DNA of 64,000 nt from Monocercomonoides exilis. Its lineage: Eukaryota > Preaxostyla > Oxymonadida > Polymastigidae. The notes below the pieces were generated by a model, which was not told the origin of the DNA, made no database searches, and saw only the letters and a list, made by a program, of their open reading frames with translations. Positions 23,891 through 34,359 of the stretch are shown piece after piece. Every line of letters begins with the position of its first letter. Position 1 is the stretch's first letter. The DNA lies in assembly GCA_001643675.2 (NCBI GenBank), contig LSRY02000012.1, positions 1,242,501 through 1,306,500 of the forward strand, in the 5' to 3' direction. The position numbers and the translations under genes are program-made.

Positions 23891-26274
23891 ATGAGCATTT
23901 CACATACCGTAACACTTGTTTTAATTTTAATGGCTATAATGATTATAGCTATATTTTATTATTTAAGAAAACCTACAAGCCAAACATCAATTGCAATTGT
24001 TGTACTTGGAGATATTGGTCACAGCCCTAGAATGCAGGTAATTTTAAATTTTTTCTCAATAATTAATAAAGAAGTCCATATTAAGTATCATTCATTGTCT
24101 TTTGCATCATTGTTAAACTATTCTGTGCATTTAATTGGCCTATCAGGCTCAACTTGCAGGCCTGAAGTTATCAATAATCCAAACATCCACATACACGCTA
24201 TGAAAGCTTTTCCAAGGTATAAATATCGAATTTTTTTGAAGAATTTATCATCCTTTTTAAGAATCAAATTTCTTCCATATATCGCATTTGCAGCAATGAA
24301 ATCTATGTACATGGCTATAAAAATGTTTATTCAATTGTTAATCATTCCCAGGCCCAATTACATTCTTTTGCAAAATCCACCATGCATTCCAACAATGTTT
24401 ATTTGCGTTATAGTTTCATTTTTGAGAGGAAGTACTTTTGCAATTGACTGGCACAACCTTGGCTTTACAATCCTTTCACTTAAACTTCCACCGAAGGAAG
24501 AGAAAAAAGATAAAGGCAAAAAAGGAGAAAGCGGTTTGATACCTCCTGGATCTGAAGCTCACATATTGGTGCGATTGGCGTATCATTACGAGCGCATTTT
24601 AGCAAGAACTGCAAAGATCAATTTGTGCGTATCAAATGGAATGAAAAAGTGGCTTAAACAGTATTTTAATATTGAAGCAACAACCGTTTATGATAAGCCA
24701 CCCGACTTCGTCGGTAAAGGTGCTAAAGAAACTGAAAAAAGAAAAAAGAATGAAGAAAGAATGCAAAAGAAAGGAAGCAGCACTCTCACAGAAATGGGTG
24801 AGGTGCTTGATGAACAAGTAGAAAATGAAAGGAAAGCAAACGAATTAAATCGGATATTCAAGCTTTATCACTCCGGCTTTGATGGCTTTTCATTTGACAA
24901 GCCCAAAATAGCTGGCAATAAAAAGGAGACGGAGAAATCATCTCATTCATCATCATCATCATCTTCTTCTTCAGACTTCACATTTTCATCAATAACACAA
25001 CCAGCAGATTCACCAACAAAACCTTTTGGAATAGATAAAACGCTTGATGATCCAGACGTCTCAAAAGGCGAGAAGGCTTCAACAAAAATCTATTGTCCGT
25101 TTGTCGAAAGAGACAAAGATGGAAGACTAAAACTGAAGGAATCACGACCAGCTCTGCTTGTAAGTCCAACCTCTTGGACGCCTGGTATGTTGTGTTGGAG
25201 TTGATTTCACTGTTATTTTTGTGGGCGCCAACGATAACTTTGCTTCCATTTATTCTTTTTCACAATTGTTATCTGTCGAAATTCGAAAATCAAAATCAGG
25301 AAAATTTTTTCATTAATAATGATAAATGTTTGAAAATTCAATTTCTTGCTATTCTTGTTTATAGACGAAGATTTCACTCCACTACGCGAAGCTCTTGTAA
25401 AAGCAGAAGAGGAAATACGTAAAAGGCATATCACAAACTTCCCAAGAGTCCTTCTTTGCATAACAGGAAAAGGTTTCATTTCCAATTTTTGAAATTATTA
25501 ACCAAAAAATTATCAACTTTTCTATTATTTTTATTTGAAAACCCTTCACAAATTAGGTCCTCTGTTGTCTTATCACCTGTCCAAGCTGCACGAATTGCAT
25601 CTCTCTTTCTTCTCTGCCCATCCTCTGTGGCTGGAAAGCGCAGATTATCCAAGATTTCTGTCCTGTGCCGACGCTGGCGTGTCGATGCATCAATCATCAA
25701 GCGGAATTGATTTGCCGATGAAAGTTGTGGACATGTTTGGCTGCGGAGTGCCAGCTATCGCAAGGCAGTTTAAATGGTGTGGATGAAAAATCAAATATTG
25801 CTTAACATATTGTCGAAACTCTAGTTACAATTTTTGAATTTTTTTTCTTGAAGATAATATTTTTGTTTGCGTTTATACATTCATTACGATTCAAACCCTT
25901 TCATATTTGTACGTATATGAATTATTATGTAGCATCAATGAATTGGTCAAAGATAATGTCAATGGAGTGCTCTTCGATACTTCTCAACAACTCACCGAAC
26001 ATCTCTTAGATCTCCTGAACGATTTCCCACACAATGAGAAACTTTCTCAACTGTCAAAGAATGTGCAATCTGGAACGGTTTATAATTTCTATTTGATTTC
26101 TTTTGCAAAAGACTATTTCATTCTTATTAAATGTGTTAATTTTCAACATTCAAATATTTTCGCTAATAATCCTTTTCACGTACAATTGATTTATTCCTTT
26201 AGGAGCGTTGGACTTCTTGCTGGTCGCGTTGTGCAAAACCTTTGTTTCCTCCAATAAATAGAAAAAAGGATTAG
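23891..26274 (+). CDS. ALG1-like beta-1,4-mannosyltransferase (N-glycan precursor assembly)
   Basis: Six exons: 23891-24037, 24086-25184, 25365-25472, 25557-25776, 25933-26077, 26203-26274 (1791 nt, 596 aa). ALG1 adds the first mannose to GlcNAc2-PP-dolichol on the cytosolic face of the ER. Seen in order: an N-terminal membrane anchor, the family motif GDIGHSPRMQ (completed to YHSLSFA after removing intron 1), NPP near residue 160, IDWHNLG, VYDKPP near residue 250, RPALLVSPTSWT, ITGKGPL, and GVPAIARQFKCINELV made by joining exons 4 and 5. A Lys/Glu- and Ser-rich insertion fills about residues 260-385, where the family has a short loop. Intron 1 is 48 nt, a multiple of three and free of stops, so it hides inside an open frame. 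The final exon gives a short C-terminus with RWTSCW. Confidence 0.88.
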
Positions 26275-26554
26275 AATTTTAATTTTTTTTAAATATTGTC
26301 ATTAACATTTTGCGTATTTTTGTATGAATATTGGAAATAATGAAAAAAAAAGCATTTCTGGCTTTCTTGTTCAGCATTTTTCAAAAATAGGAAAAATCTC
26401 TTGTGAGGGAATCTTTTGAATGGATCGTCATTTTAACAATGTGCACTGAAATGCTCTTGACATTTTCGAAATAATTACGCATCAACATTATTGTTAATTT
26501 TAAACAAGAAACAGAAAAAGCGAAATGAAAAACACGAGAAAAAATTATTGTAAT

Positions 26555-27419
26555 TTATGCTTGCTTTCCTTTAGGTGTTTTGGAGGAAGGGGACATCTTT
26601 GGAGATTTGGAGCCACCAGATTTTGCTCGAGTTTTTGGAGTCTTTGATGTCTTTTGCTGCTGTTCGGGAAGTGCAGAAGGTGGAGATGGCGCGACTTGGG
26701 CGCGTGGAGATGAAGAGCCAGCTGCTTTTGTGTTGCCCGACTGGCGGCGGTTGGCAGGGGCAGAGGCAGGCGGTGCTGACGGGGATTCTTTATCTCCCAT
26801 CAGCGATGGTGATTCTGCTTGCTCTGCTGGCTGCGATTGAACGATTGTTCGAGTTGGATTGATAGCTCCTCTTTCGTCAATGATTTCTTCTTCTTCCTCG
26901 TCTTCCTCTTCCTCATTTTGCTGACTTTGCTGTTCTGGATTGGTTTCATCCACAGACTCAACATTTGCTTTGCCAGGTGCTTCTGCTTGTGGTCGCATGC
27001 AAGATAAGACAGATACTACGATCAGAACTGTGAAGAATGACATGGCACCAGCAGCTAGTATTGACTGTAGAGAGAGAGGAATAAATGAAATGATGGAATA
27101 AAGAATATTTGATAATCATATGAATGCAAAGAAATTAACAGAAGAATCACGTGAAATAAAGAAATATATAAGTGAGATTTGAACGAAAACTTTATTCGCA
27201 AACTTTCCAGTGATCTTGAAATACATTTTTGACAATTGCAATTATGTTGTTCAATTTTCCTTCTCCATCATCAGAATTTGAGCCAATTGTAAATCCTTTC
27301 ACTTTGCTTGGTTTAACTTTACCATTCCTGACCTTCTCTAAGAAATCAATCATTTTTTGCTGATTCCATCCATTTGTCTGAGATTTGTCGCGATTTGGTT
27401 GGGCCATTGTGTAATTCAT
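26555..27419 (-). CDS. Single-pass membrane protein with acidic and Ser/Lys/Pro-rich tail, unknown function
   Basis: Two exons, 27204-27419 and 26555-27064 (241 aa), joined across a 139-nt intron with donor GTTTGC and a strong pyrimidine-rich acceptor (TCTCTCTCTACAG). The first ~70 residues are hydrophilic (KMIDFLEKVRNGKVKP motif). One transmembrane helix follows directly after the splice junction (SILAAGAMSFFTVLIVVSVL). The tail begins with a Glu cluster and continues as low-complexity Ser/Pro/Lys. I do not recognise the family. The helix right after a basic segment and the absence of a signal peptide suggest a signal-anchor protein. Its upstream DNA is almost entirely a pentanucleotide array. 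Confidence 0.65.
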
Positions 27420-27438
27420 GCTTTATAAAAAATCGACA

Positions 27439-28217
27439 ATAAAATAAAATAAAATAAAATAAAATAAAATAAAATAAAATAAAATAAAATAAAATAAAAT
27501 AAAATAAAATAAAATAAAATAAAATAAAAATAAAATAAAATAAAATAAAATAAAATAAAATAAAATAAAATAAAATAAAATAAAATAAAATAAAATAAAA
27601 TAAAATAAAATAAAATAAAATAAAATAAAATAAAATAAAATAAAATAAAATAAAATAAAATAAAATAAAATAAAATAAAATAAAATAAAATAAAATAAAA
27701 TAAAATAAAATAAAATAAAATAAAATAAAATAAAATAAAATAAAATAAAATAAAATAAAATAAAATAAAATAAAATAAAATAAAATAAAATAAAATAAAA
27801 TAAAATAAAATAAAATAAAATAAAATAAAATAAAATAAAATAAAATAAAATAAAATAAAATAAAATAAAATAAAATAAAATAAAATAAAATAAAATAAAA
27901 TAAAATAAAATAAAATAAAATAAAATAAAATAAAATAAAATAAAATAAAATAAAATAAAATAAAATAAAATAAAATAAAATAAAATAAAATAAAATAAAA
28001 TAAAATAAAATAAAATAAAATAAAATAAAATAAAATAAAATAAAATAAAATAAAATAAAATAAAATAAAATAAAATAAAATAAAATAAAATAAAATAAAA
28101 TAAAATAAAATAAAATAAAATAAAATAAAATAAAATAAAATAAAATAAAATAAAATAAAATAAAATAAAATAAAATAAAATAAAATAAAATAAAATAAAA
28201 TAAAATAAAATAAAATA
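27439..28217. repeat. (AAAAT)n pentanucleotide satellite, about 155 units
   Basis: Nearly perfect tandem TAAAA/AAAAT repeat of about 780 bp. It has a single phase change (one extra A) near 27527-27530. It begins about 20 bp upstream of the start codon at 27419 and ends about 45 bp from the stop of the thioredoxin-like gene. It therefore makes up almost the whole intergenic space. The long ORF across it is an artefact of the repeat period. Confidence 0.98.
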
Positions 28218-28263
28218 ATAAAAAGAAATATTGAATAATAAAAATAATTTAATAGAGAATATT

Positions 28264-30277
28264 TCATTGAAAAAATTTAATTTGTATTTTAATTTGCAAA
28301 TTCAAAACAATTCTCACATAAACTACTTTGAAATGATTACCCACATACTTATGTTTCCAATTGATAACAAAAAAATCAGGAATGCCAACCGAAGAAACGT
28401 TGTAGAAATCAGCAAAGCCAGGAAACTTGGTATGGTCAACCACAATAAAGAAATAGTATGGATTGTAAACAGATGATGGAGAAAGATAATTTCTTGGGAC
28501 TTTCATTTTTGAGTCAGGAGTGAATAAATCAAAATTCTTTGCAGTATTTTCATACATGTCCATAAATCTTATGAAATATAAAATCAAAATTAATAAAAAT
28601 GAAATATCGAATTATAAACATAAAGCTCAAAAATTCATTATATAAATCTCTTGGAGATAAAAAGCGACAGCATTTCAAATAAAAAAATTTCAAAGATGAA
28701 TCAAAATATTTCATTTTTCCTTGTCCATGTCTTTCTTTCTTTCTTTCTCTCTCTCTTTCACAACAAAAGCACACTCTTTGCTTTCTTCTTTGTCTCTTCC
28801 TTTGACAACAGCAACAACAGTCCGAACTTCATCGACATGTGTGTTCTTTGCCATATCAACAGTGAAAGAAGGAAGGAATGGATGTTGATAAACAGAAAAG
28901 AATGATTCCATTTCTGATGCTGTAGGGAGCATAAATTCCAACATGGATGTTGACTGAGACAGTGCAGACGAAGAAGCAGAAAATGGAGAGCCAAATTGTC
29001 TGGAGTGAGACATAGGAGGGCATCTGTGATTGTATTTTGTTCCATTTGCAGTCGATATCAAGATTGCTGGAGCAGTGGGAGGCATCGTTTTTGGCTTGTT
29101 TAATGAAATTTGATCAGCTTTTTCATTTCGAATTTGATTGGCTTTGTACTGCTTCATGCTATAGTAATATTCTTTCACTGCTTTTACATAATCTTTCTTC
29201 AAATCATCACCAATGCTTAATTGAGAAAGAAGGGCGTTGACTGTTCTGTGCTTTTCATCCAAAAGCTTTATATCGTCGGCTGATTCTACTGATGTGTCTT
29301 TATTCTTCTCATCCATCAATGGCCATTGCAGATGGAAAAATGCTGACAATGTTCCCTTTTTTTCTGTTGCCAAATGTGTGAAAAAGAAATGTGGCTCAGG
29401 AGAAATAAAAACGAACGTAGATCGTTCGTGAGAGTCCTCAACATATCCAAGAGTTTGTGCAGGCGTATAATAAGTAGACGCAATATCGGGAAGATTTTCT
29501 GGCCGAACGGTTGCAGATGTAATTACAGGTGATTGATTAAGTTTGGCGGCAAATTGTGTCATTTCAACAACATTATAATCAAATTCAAATGTTGAAATAT
29601 ATGAACCTACACCAAGAAATAAGATGTTTAAATATTCCAAAATGCAATATCTAAAATCTCATACCATTGGAAAAAAATCGAACACGCGGATATTTTGTAA
29701 TTCCTAATGCAACACAAAGATCATTATCAGCTTCACAATCAACGTTTCCAACACGAACTCCGGGCGGAGGATTTTCTGAAACCTTATTAAATTCAGGTTC
29801 CATTTTCCTGCATCTTGGACACCTACAAAAAGACCGAAATATTTTTATAATGAATGGAAAACACAAGAAATTTTGCAAAAAATTTTTTTCATAAATACGC
29901 AAAATAAAGAAATTTGTATTCGAACCATGGGGCAAAAAACCGCTAATTTTCATGATGACATAAATCAATAAAAATTACAATTGTTGAAAAATTAAGAAAA
30001 AACATCAAAATTTTGAGATGAACAAGCGACATAAATAATTCAGCATCCATACAATACTGGCCATATGATTTTAAAATTAATATTCAAAAAATAAAAGAAT
30101 ACATTAGTATCAACTTATAAAATATCAAATGATAAGAAAATATAGATACAGCCAGTTTCCCTCAGCAATTGTTTCATTAAACTGTGACGCAGGAATTAGC
30201 TGTGGCAAGCAAATTCCGCTGTTCAATATTAATGCAATGCTCAAAATATATTTGATGAAACAAAACATTTTTGACAT
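28264..30277 (-). CDS. Secreted thioredoxin / protein disulfide isomerase-like protein with CPRC active site
   Basis: Proposed exons on the minus strand: 30150-30277, 30053-30056 (4 nt), 29926-29942 (17 nt), 29665-29822, 28775-29606, 28264-28567 (1443 nt, 480 aa). Exon 1 encodes a signal peptide ending near NSGICLP. The next three exons together rebuild the thioredoxin core NWLIRFFAPWCPRCRKM. The redox cysteines are C51 and C54 and the core ends in VDCEADNDLC..YPRVRFFSNG. The second half contains a further thioredoxin-fold-like region (IPDFFVIN). PDI-family proteins form and shuffle disulfides in the ER; CPRC in place of CGHC is unusual. No KDEL-type retrieval signal is seen at the C-terminus. 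The 4-nt exon is inferred because it supplies the expected Leu-Ile before RFFAPW and keeps the frame. Splicing there is the weakest part of the model. Confidence 0.72.
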
Positions 30278-30453
30278 GATGCCATAATAAAATATTGTTT
30301 ACAAAAAATCACAAAAAACAATAACTTCTGCAAATGTCTTAATCCTTTTGTGAAACATAGTGATTGTTCAGAAATTTCTTCATGTGAACTTATCAAGTTA
30401 AATTTTGTATTGGGTTAGATGAGTGAAAAAATTTGTATTTTGTTGATTTTGAG
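30278..30453. promoter_or_regulatory. Shared upstream region of PDI-like and SMARCAL1-like genes
   Basis: 176 bp between divergent start codons, AT-rich. A bidirectional promoter is inferred from position; no motif is recognised. Confidence 0.35.
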
Positions 30454-33400
30454 ATGAGTATTGCTTCTTACTTTAATAAGAAAAACTCTCAATCAAATTC
30501 AAACATTCAAACATATCATGCTCAACCTTCTTCCCCGGCCCAACTTCACAGCTCTGAAAAACATGACAATATGATTGAAAGTCGTTTTCAAAAGAGTCAA
30601 AATTCAAATCAGTTTGAAATTTAATTTTGAAAATAAAAATTCCTTTTTGTTGTGAACTTTAATATTTTATTTTGCCTTTTCTTTCAGAGGTTTTTACAAA
30701 AGTGATTCTTATCAACGTAATTACCAAGCATCTTCAGCTCCTCTTCCACAAAAAACACCACAACAAACTTATTCAACTTCCTTCAATTCTTCGACTCCTC
30801 CTCCAACTGCTAAAAAACCTTTCTATTCTTCATCACCACAATCTTCATCAAGACCATCTTATTCTTCAGGAATGCCCATGCCTAGTTCTTCTTGGAAACA
30901 ATCACATCAACAACAATATCAGCGCTCAAATCAATATTACAAAGGCTATAATCAACAAAGAAATTTTTCTTCAACATCTTCACAATCTTTATATAGTCCT
31001 TCGTTTTCACAAATAGATTTTAGTCTTATAACTCGAAATTCTTTCAGCGCAAAGTGCAATCCGATTTGCGACGCAGTTATGAATATTTTTAAAAGAATAC
31101 CAGGAAGACATTATGATGGAGAAATGCGCGAATGGATTTTCCCTCTTTCTCAACATGATAATCTTTCAGCAATTCTTTGCTCAGAATATTATAAATCAAA
31201 ATCTCCATCATCAGGCTATGCCATCAACAAGCTGAACGTATTACCAAAATCTGTACTAAGGGTATTTAGCAAGTACATGACATGCACAGAGGAGAACCCT
31301 CAGCCCCCGCCTTTAGTCGCCACACCAAGCGAAGTCAGGCTAATGGACCGAATGCCTCTTGCATTGCGTTCTGCTTTATTCCCATTTCAGGAAGAAGGCG
31401 TGCTGTTTCTCCTGCGGCGTGAGGGGCGTGGGATGATTGGAGACGAAATGGGGCTGGGAAAGACTCTGCAAGCGCTGGCTGTAGCGTCGGTGTATCACAA
31501 CGAGTGGCCGCTGCTTGTGATCTGCCCATCGACGCTGCGGTTTCAGTGGTCAGAGGCGATTGAGAAGTGGTGTGCACCGTTTGTGGACGAAGGCGGAGTG
31601 AAAGTGATTATGAGTCAGATGGATGAAGTAACGGGAAAAGAATCAGCGGTTGTGATTTCGTACCAGATGTGTGTGAATCAGATCTCGAGCATTGTGAAGG
31701 CTCGCTTCGGAGTGATCATTGCCGATGAATCGCACCAGCTGAAGAACGGGAAATCACAGCGGGCGAAAGTGATTCTGCCGCTCATTCAGACAACGAAGCG
31801 TGCAGTGATGCTGACAGGGACACCCGCCATCAACCGGCCGGTTGAGCTGTTTTCGCAGATCAGCTGCCTGCGGAGGGACCTGTTCCCGACGATGGCGGAG
31901 TTTGGGCGGCGCTACTGCGAGATGAAGCAGATGCCACGGTGGGTGGACTACTCAGGAGCAACAAACTTGAAGGAGCTGCACCTGCTGCTGGAAGAGACAG
32001 TGATGATCAGGAGGCTGAAGAAGAATGTGCTCACACAGCTGCCGAAGAAGAGCAGAGTTGCAATCTACTTAAACATTGGGGAGAATAAGATGAAGGAGCT
32101 GAAGGAGGCTGTGAAGGAGGCAACAGAAGCAGCCACAGCGCGAAAGAGGGAAATTGTGCAATCCTTAAATCTATCGTCAGGGTTATCGTCATCATCTGCA
32201 TCATCCTCGTTTGGCTCAGGCGGCTTTGGCCAATCAGACAAAAGCGACGACATTGCAGACGCCAACACGATTATCAAGCAGTATCAGCTGACTGGCAAAG
32301 CGAAGCTGGATGCGGTGTGCGAGTATCTGCACGACCAGCTGGAGAAGAAGGAGAAGTTTCTTGTGTTTGCGCATCATCGCATTGTGATGGACGGGATCTG
32401 CCAGATTTTTGAGAGCAACGACGACTACATCCGCATCGATGGAGACACTCCCGCTGCTGATCGGCACATGTATGTGCGCTATTTCCAAGAGGAGGAGCGC
32501 TGCAAAGCGGCTGTGCTGTCACTGAAGGCAGCGTCGACAGGGCTGACGCTAACGGAGGCGTCGCGGGTGATCTTTGCAGAGCTCAGCTGGACGCCCGGGG
32601 TGCTTGTGCAGGCAGAGGACAGAGTGCACAGAATTGGCCAGTTCAATCCGGTGTGTGTGACGTACCTGCTGGCTAAGGGCACAGTCGACGAGGCAATTTG
32701 GGCGATGATCCAGAAGAAGCTGGAGGTGATTGGCGATGCACTGAACGGCAACAAGATCCGGCTGCAGGCATCGACTGAGGAAAGAGTGGTGAATATGCAG
32801 CGGCTGAGGATGCTGCAAGGGAAGAAGGCGCTGATGATGATTGGACGTGGGGAGATGCTGGATGACAACATGGAGCTGTTCAATGAAGGTGTGGATGGAG
32901 GAGATTTCGATGCGGGAAGCCAACTCAGAGACAAGTCACAGTCGCAAATTGTCGATTTTTTCAAGCCAGTTTTTGATGTGCCAGATCCGAACAAAGTGGA
33001 AGGAGCAGAGAAGTTCTTTGAAGACGAGTTGGAACAGCGGCTGATGAGCGAAGATATGGCGTCTGTGCAGAACGAGGGGCTGAAAGGGAAGAATTCTTCT
33101 TTTGCTTCATTCCCTTCATCATCATCTTCATCGTTGTCATCTTCATCTTCTTCTCGTTCGAACATACAAAGCTCAAGCATGTTTGGAGGGCACGTGGAAA
33201 CAGACGTCACACGCGAGGGTGAGCCTGTTCGTATCACTCATTTCTCGCCTAATTCACTCAGAACAAGCACATCCTCTGCTTCTGGCTTTGGATCTTCCTC
33301 TAAAACGGGCACTGACTCACTGCAAAGTAATCTTCCTGTGAAAAGGCAGGACGGAACGATTGATCCGATGGATATTGATGCGACGTTTGGGATGGGCTGC

Positions 33401-33985
33401 TTTGCAGACGGAGACGAATTCGAGCCGCTTGATCCGAAAGAGGAGCTGAAGGATGTGAAGGACAGCAAAGGAGGAGAATTCGGCTTTGATCAGAACGAAA
33501 GTGTGATGATCGTTGAGGACAATAGCATTGCTGATTTGACAAACGAAGAAGCTTTTCAGAATCCGAAAATTAGCGAATTAGAAATAGAAGGAAATAGCAA
33601 AGATGAACAAAAGAATGAAGACAAAGAAGAACCCACAGCAACAAAGCCAGAACAAATGTCACCTGCACCAAAAAGAAAGTTTCATGATTTGATGGAAATA
33701 TACGAAAATGAAGGAGAGGAGGAAGATGATTCAAATGTTAATGAAACCAAAATAGAAGTTATTGAAGACAACGAAAGGGAAAACAACTTTGGAAATTTGG
33801 AACAGTATGGGAAATCACGGAAACTATCGAGCGAGGAAATAGCTAGGCAATTTGCTGATATTCACGATAATATTTCGAGTGATGAGATGAAACTTCCAGA
33901 GTTCACAATAAATACCGGTTTTTCAGATGTTCCATTTCCAATTGATGACGTTGTCGAGGGACCAGACAACGATGAATGGACATGA
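30454..33985 (+). CDS. SMARCAL1-like HARP-SNF2 annealing helicase with a PIP-box
   Basis: Exons 30454-30611 and 30688-33985 (1151 aa). The 76-nt intron (GTTTGA..TCAG) joins SNQ to GFYKSD in frame. After a Ser/Gln-rich N-terminus comes a HARP-type domain (about residues 160-215, FSQIDFSLI..GRHYDGEMREWIF). The SNF2 ATPase follows, with Walker A GDEMGLGKT near residue 303, Walker B DESH near 397, and the helicase C motif AEDRVHRIGQ near 695. SMARCAL1/ZRANB3-type enzymes reanneal single-stranded DNA and reverse stalled replication forks. Just after the core, QSQIVDFF (near residue 803) is a perfect consensus PCNA-interacting box (Q-x-x-I-x-x-F-F). The rest is acidic and low in complexity. The ATPase core is GC-rich while both ends are AT-rich. 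There is no zinc-finger or HNH nuclease, unlike animal ZRANB3. Confidence 0.88.
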
Positions 33986-34359
33986 ACATTGCATTAAATC
34001 CCTTGTAATTCTAAACCAATGTAACATTTCATCAGAAGTATGTATCAAGGAGGAGAAAGATGATTTTGAGGAATGAAAGATAATTGATTACATGCAAATA
34101 TGGAAATGCAAATTTCCTCCATTGAAAAGCAGCAAAAATTGAATTGTGCATATTTCTTGACCATTAATCTAGTGCTTTGGATCCTGCTAATAAATCATTA
34201 GATAATCATCAAAGTTATTCCTCCTCATTTAATTATATTGTGGAATTATGATCAATATTTTTTTTTGATTTGAAACGTACAATAGAGCATGTCTACAGCT
34301 GATTTTAAAGAAGGAACAAGATAGTTTTTGATTTTCCCCTGTTCCAAAGCTATCTTGGA
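33986..34359. other. Intergenic region
   Basis: About 370 bp, AT-rich, between two tandem plus-strand genes. It should contain the 3' end of the helicase gene and the promoter of the peptidase gene. No motif is recognised. Confidence 0.5.

Noticed and set aside
27416-28267. 283-aa ORF of repeating ILFYF on the minus strand
   Set aside because: A by-product of the pentanucleotide repeat, whose period gives no stop. There is no conserved sequence.
28711-28774. Lys/Glu-rich C-terminal extension of the PDI-like ORF
   Set aside because: It lies beyond a GTGTGC donor that splices in frame to a second thioredoxin-like segment, so it is probably intron.
30031-30056. 26-nt exon in the PDI-like gene ending at a GTCGCT donor
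   Set aside because: It looks attractive (LIVWMLNYL), but its length puts the CPRC motif out of frame. The 4-nt plus 17-nt exon solution keeps frame and gives the family sequence.
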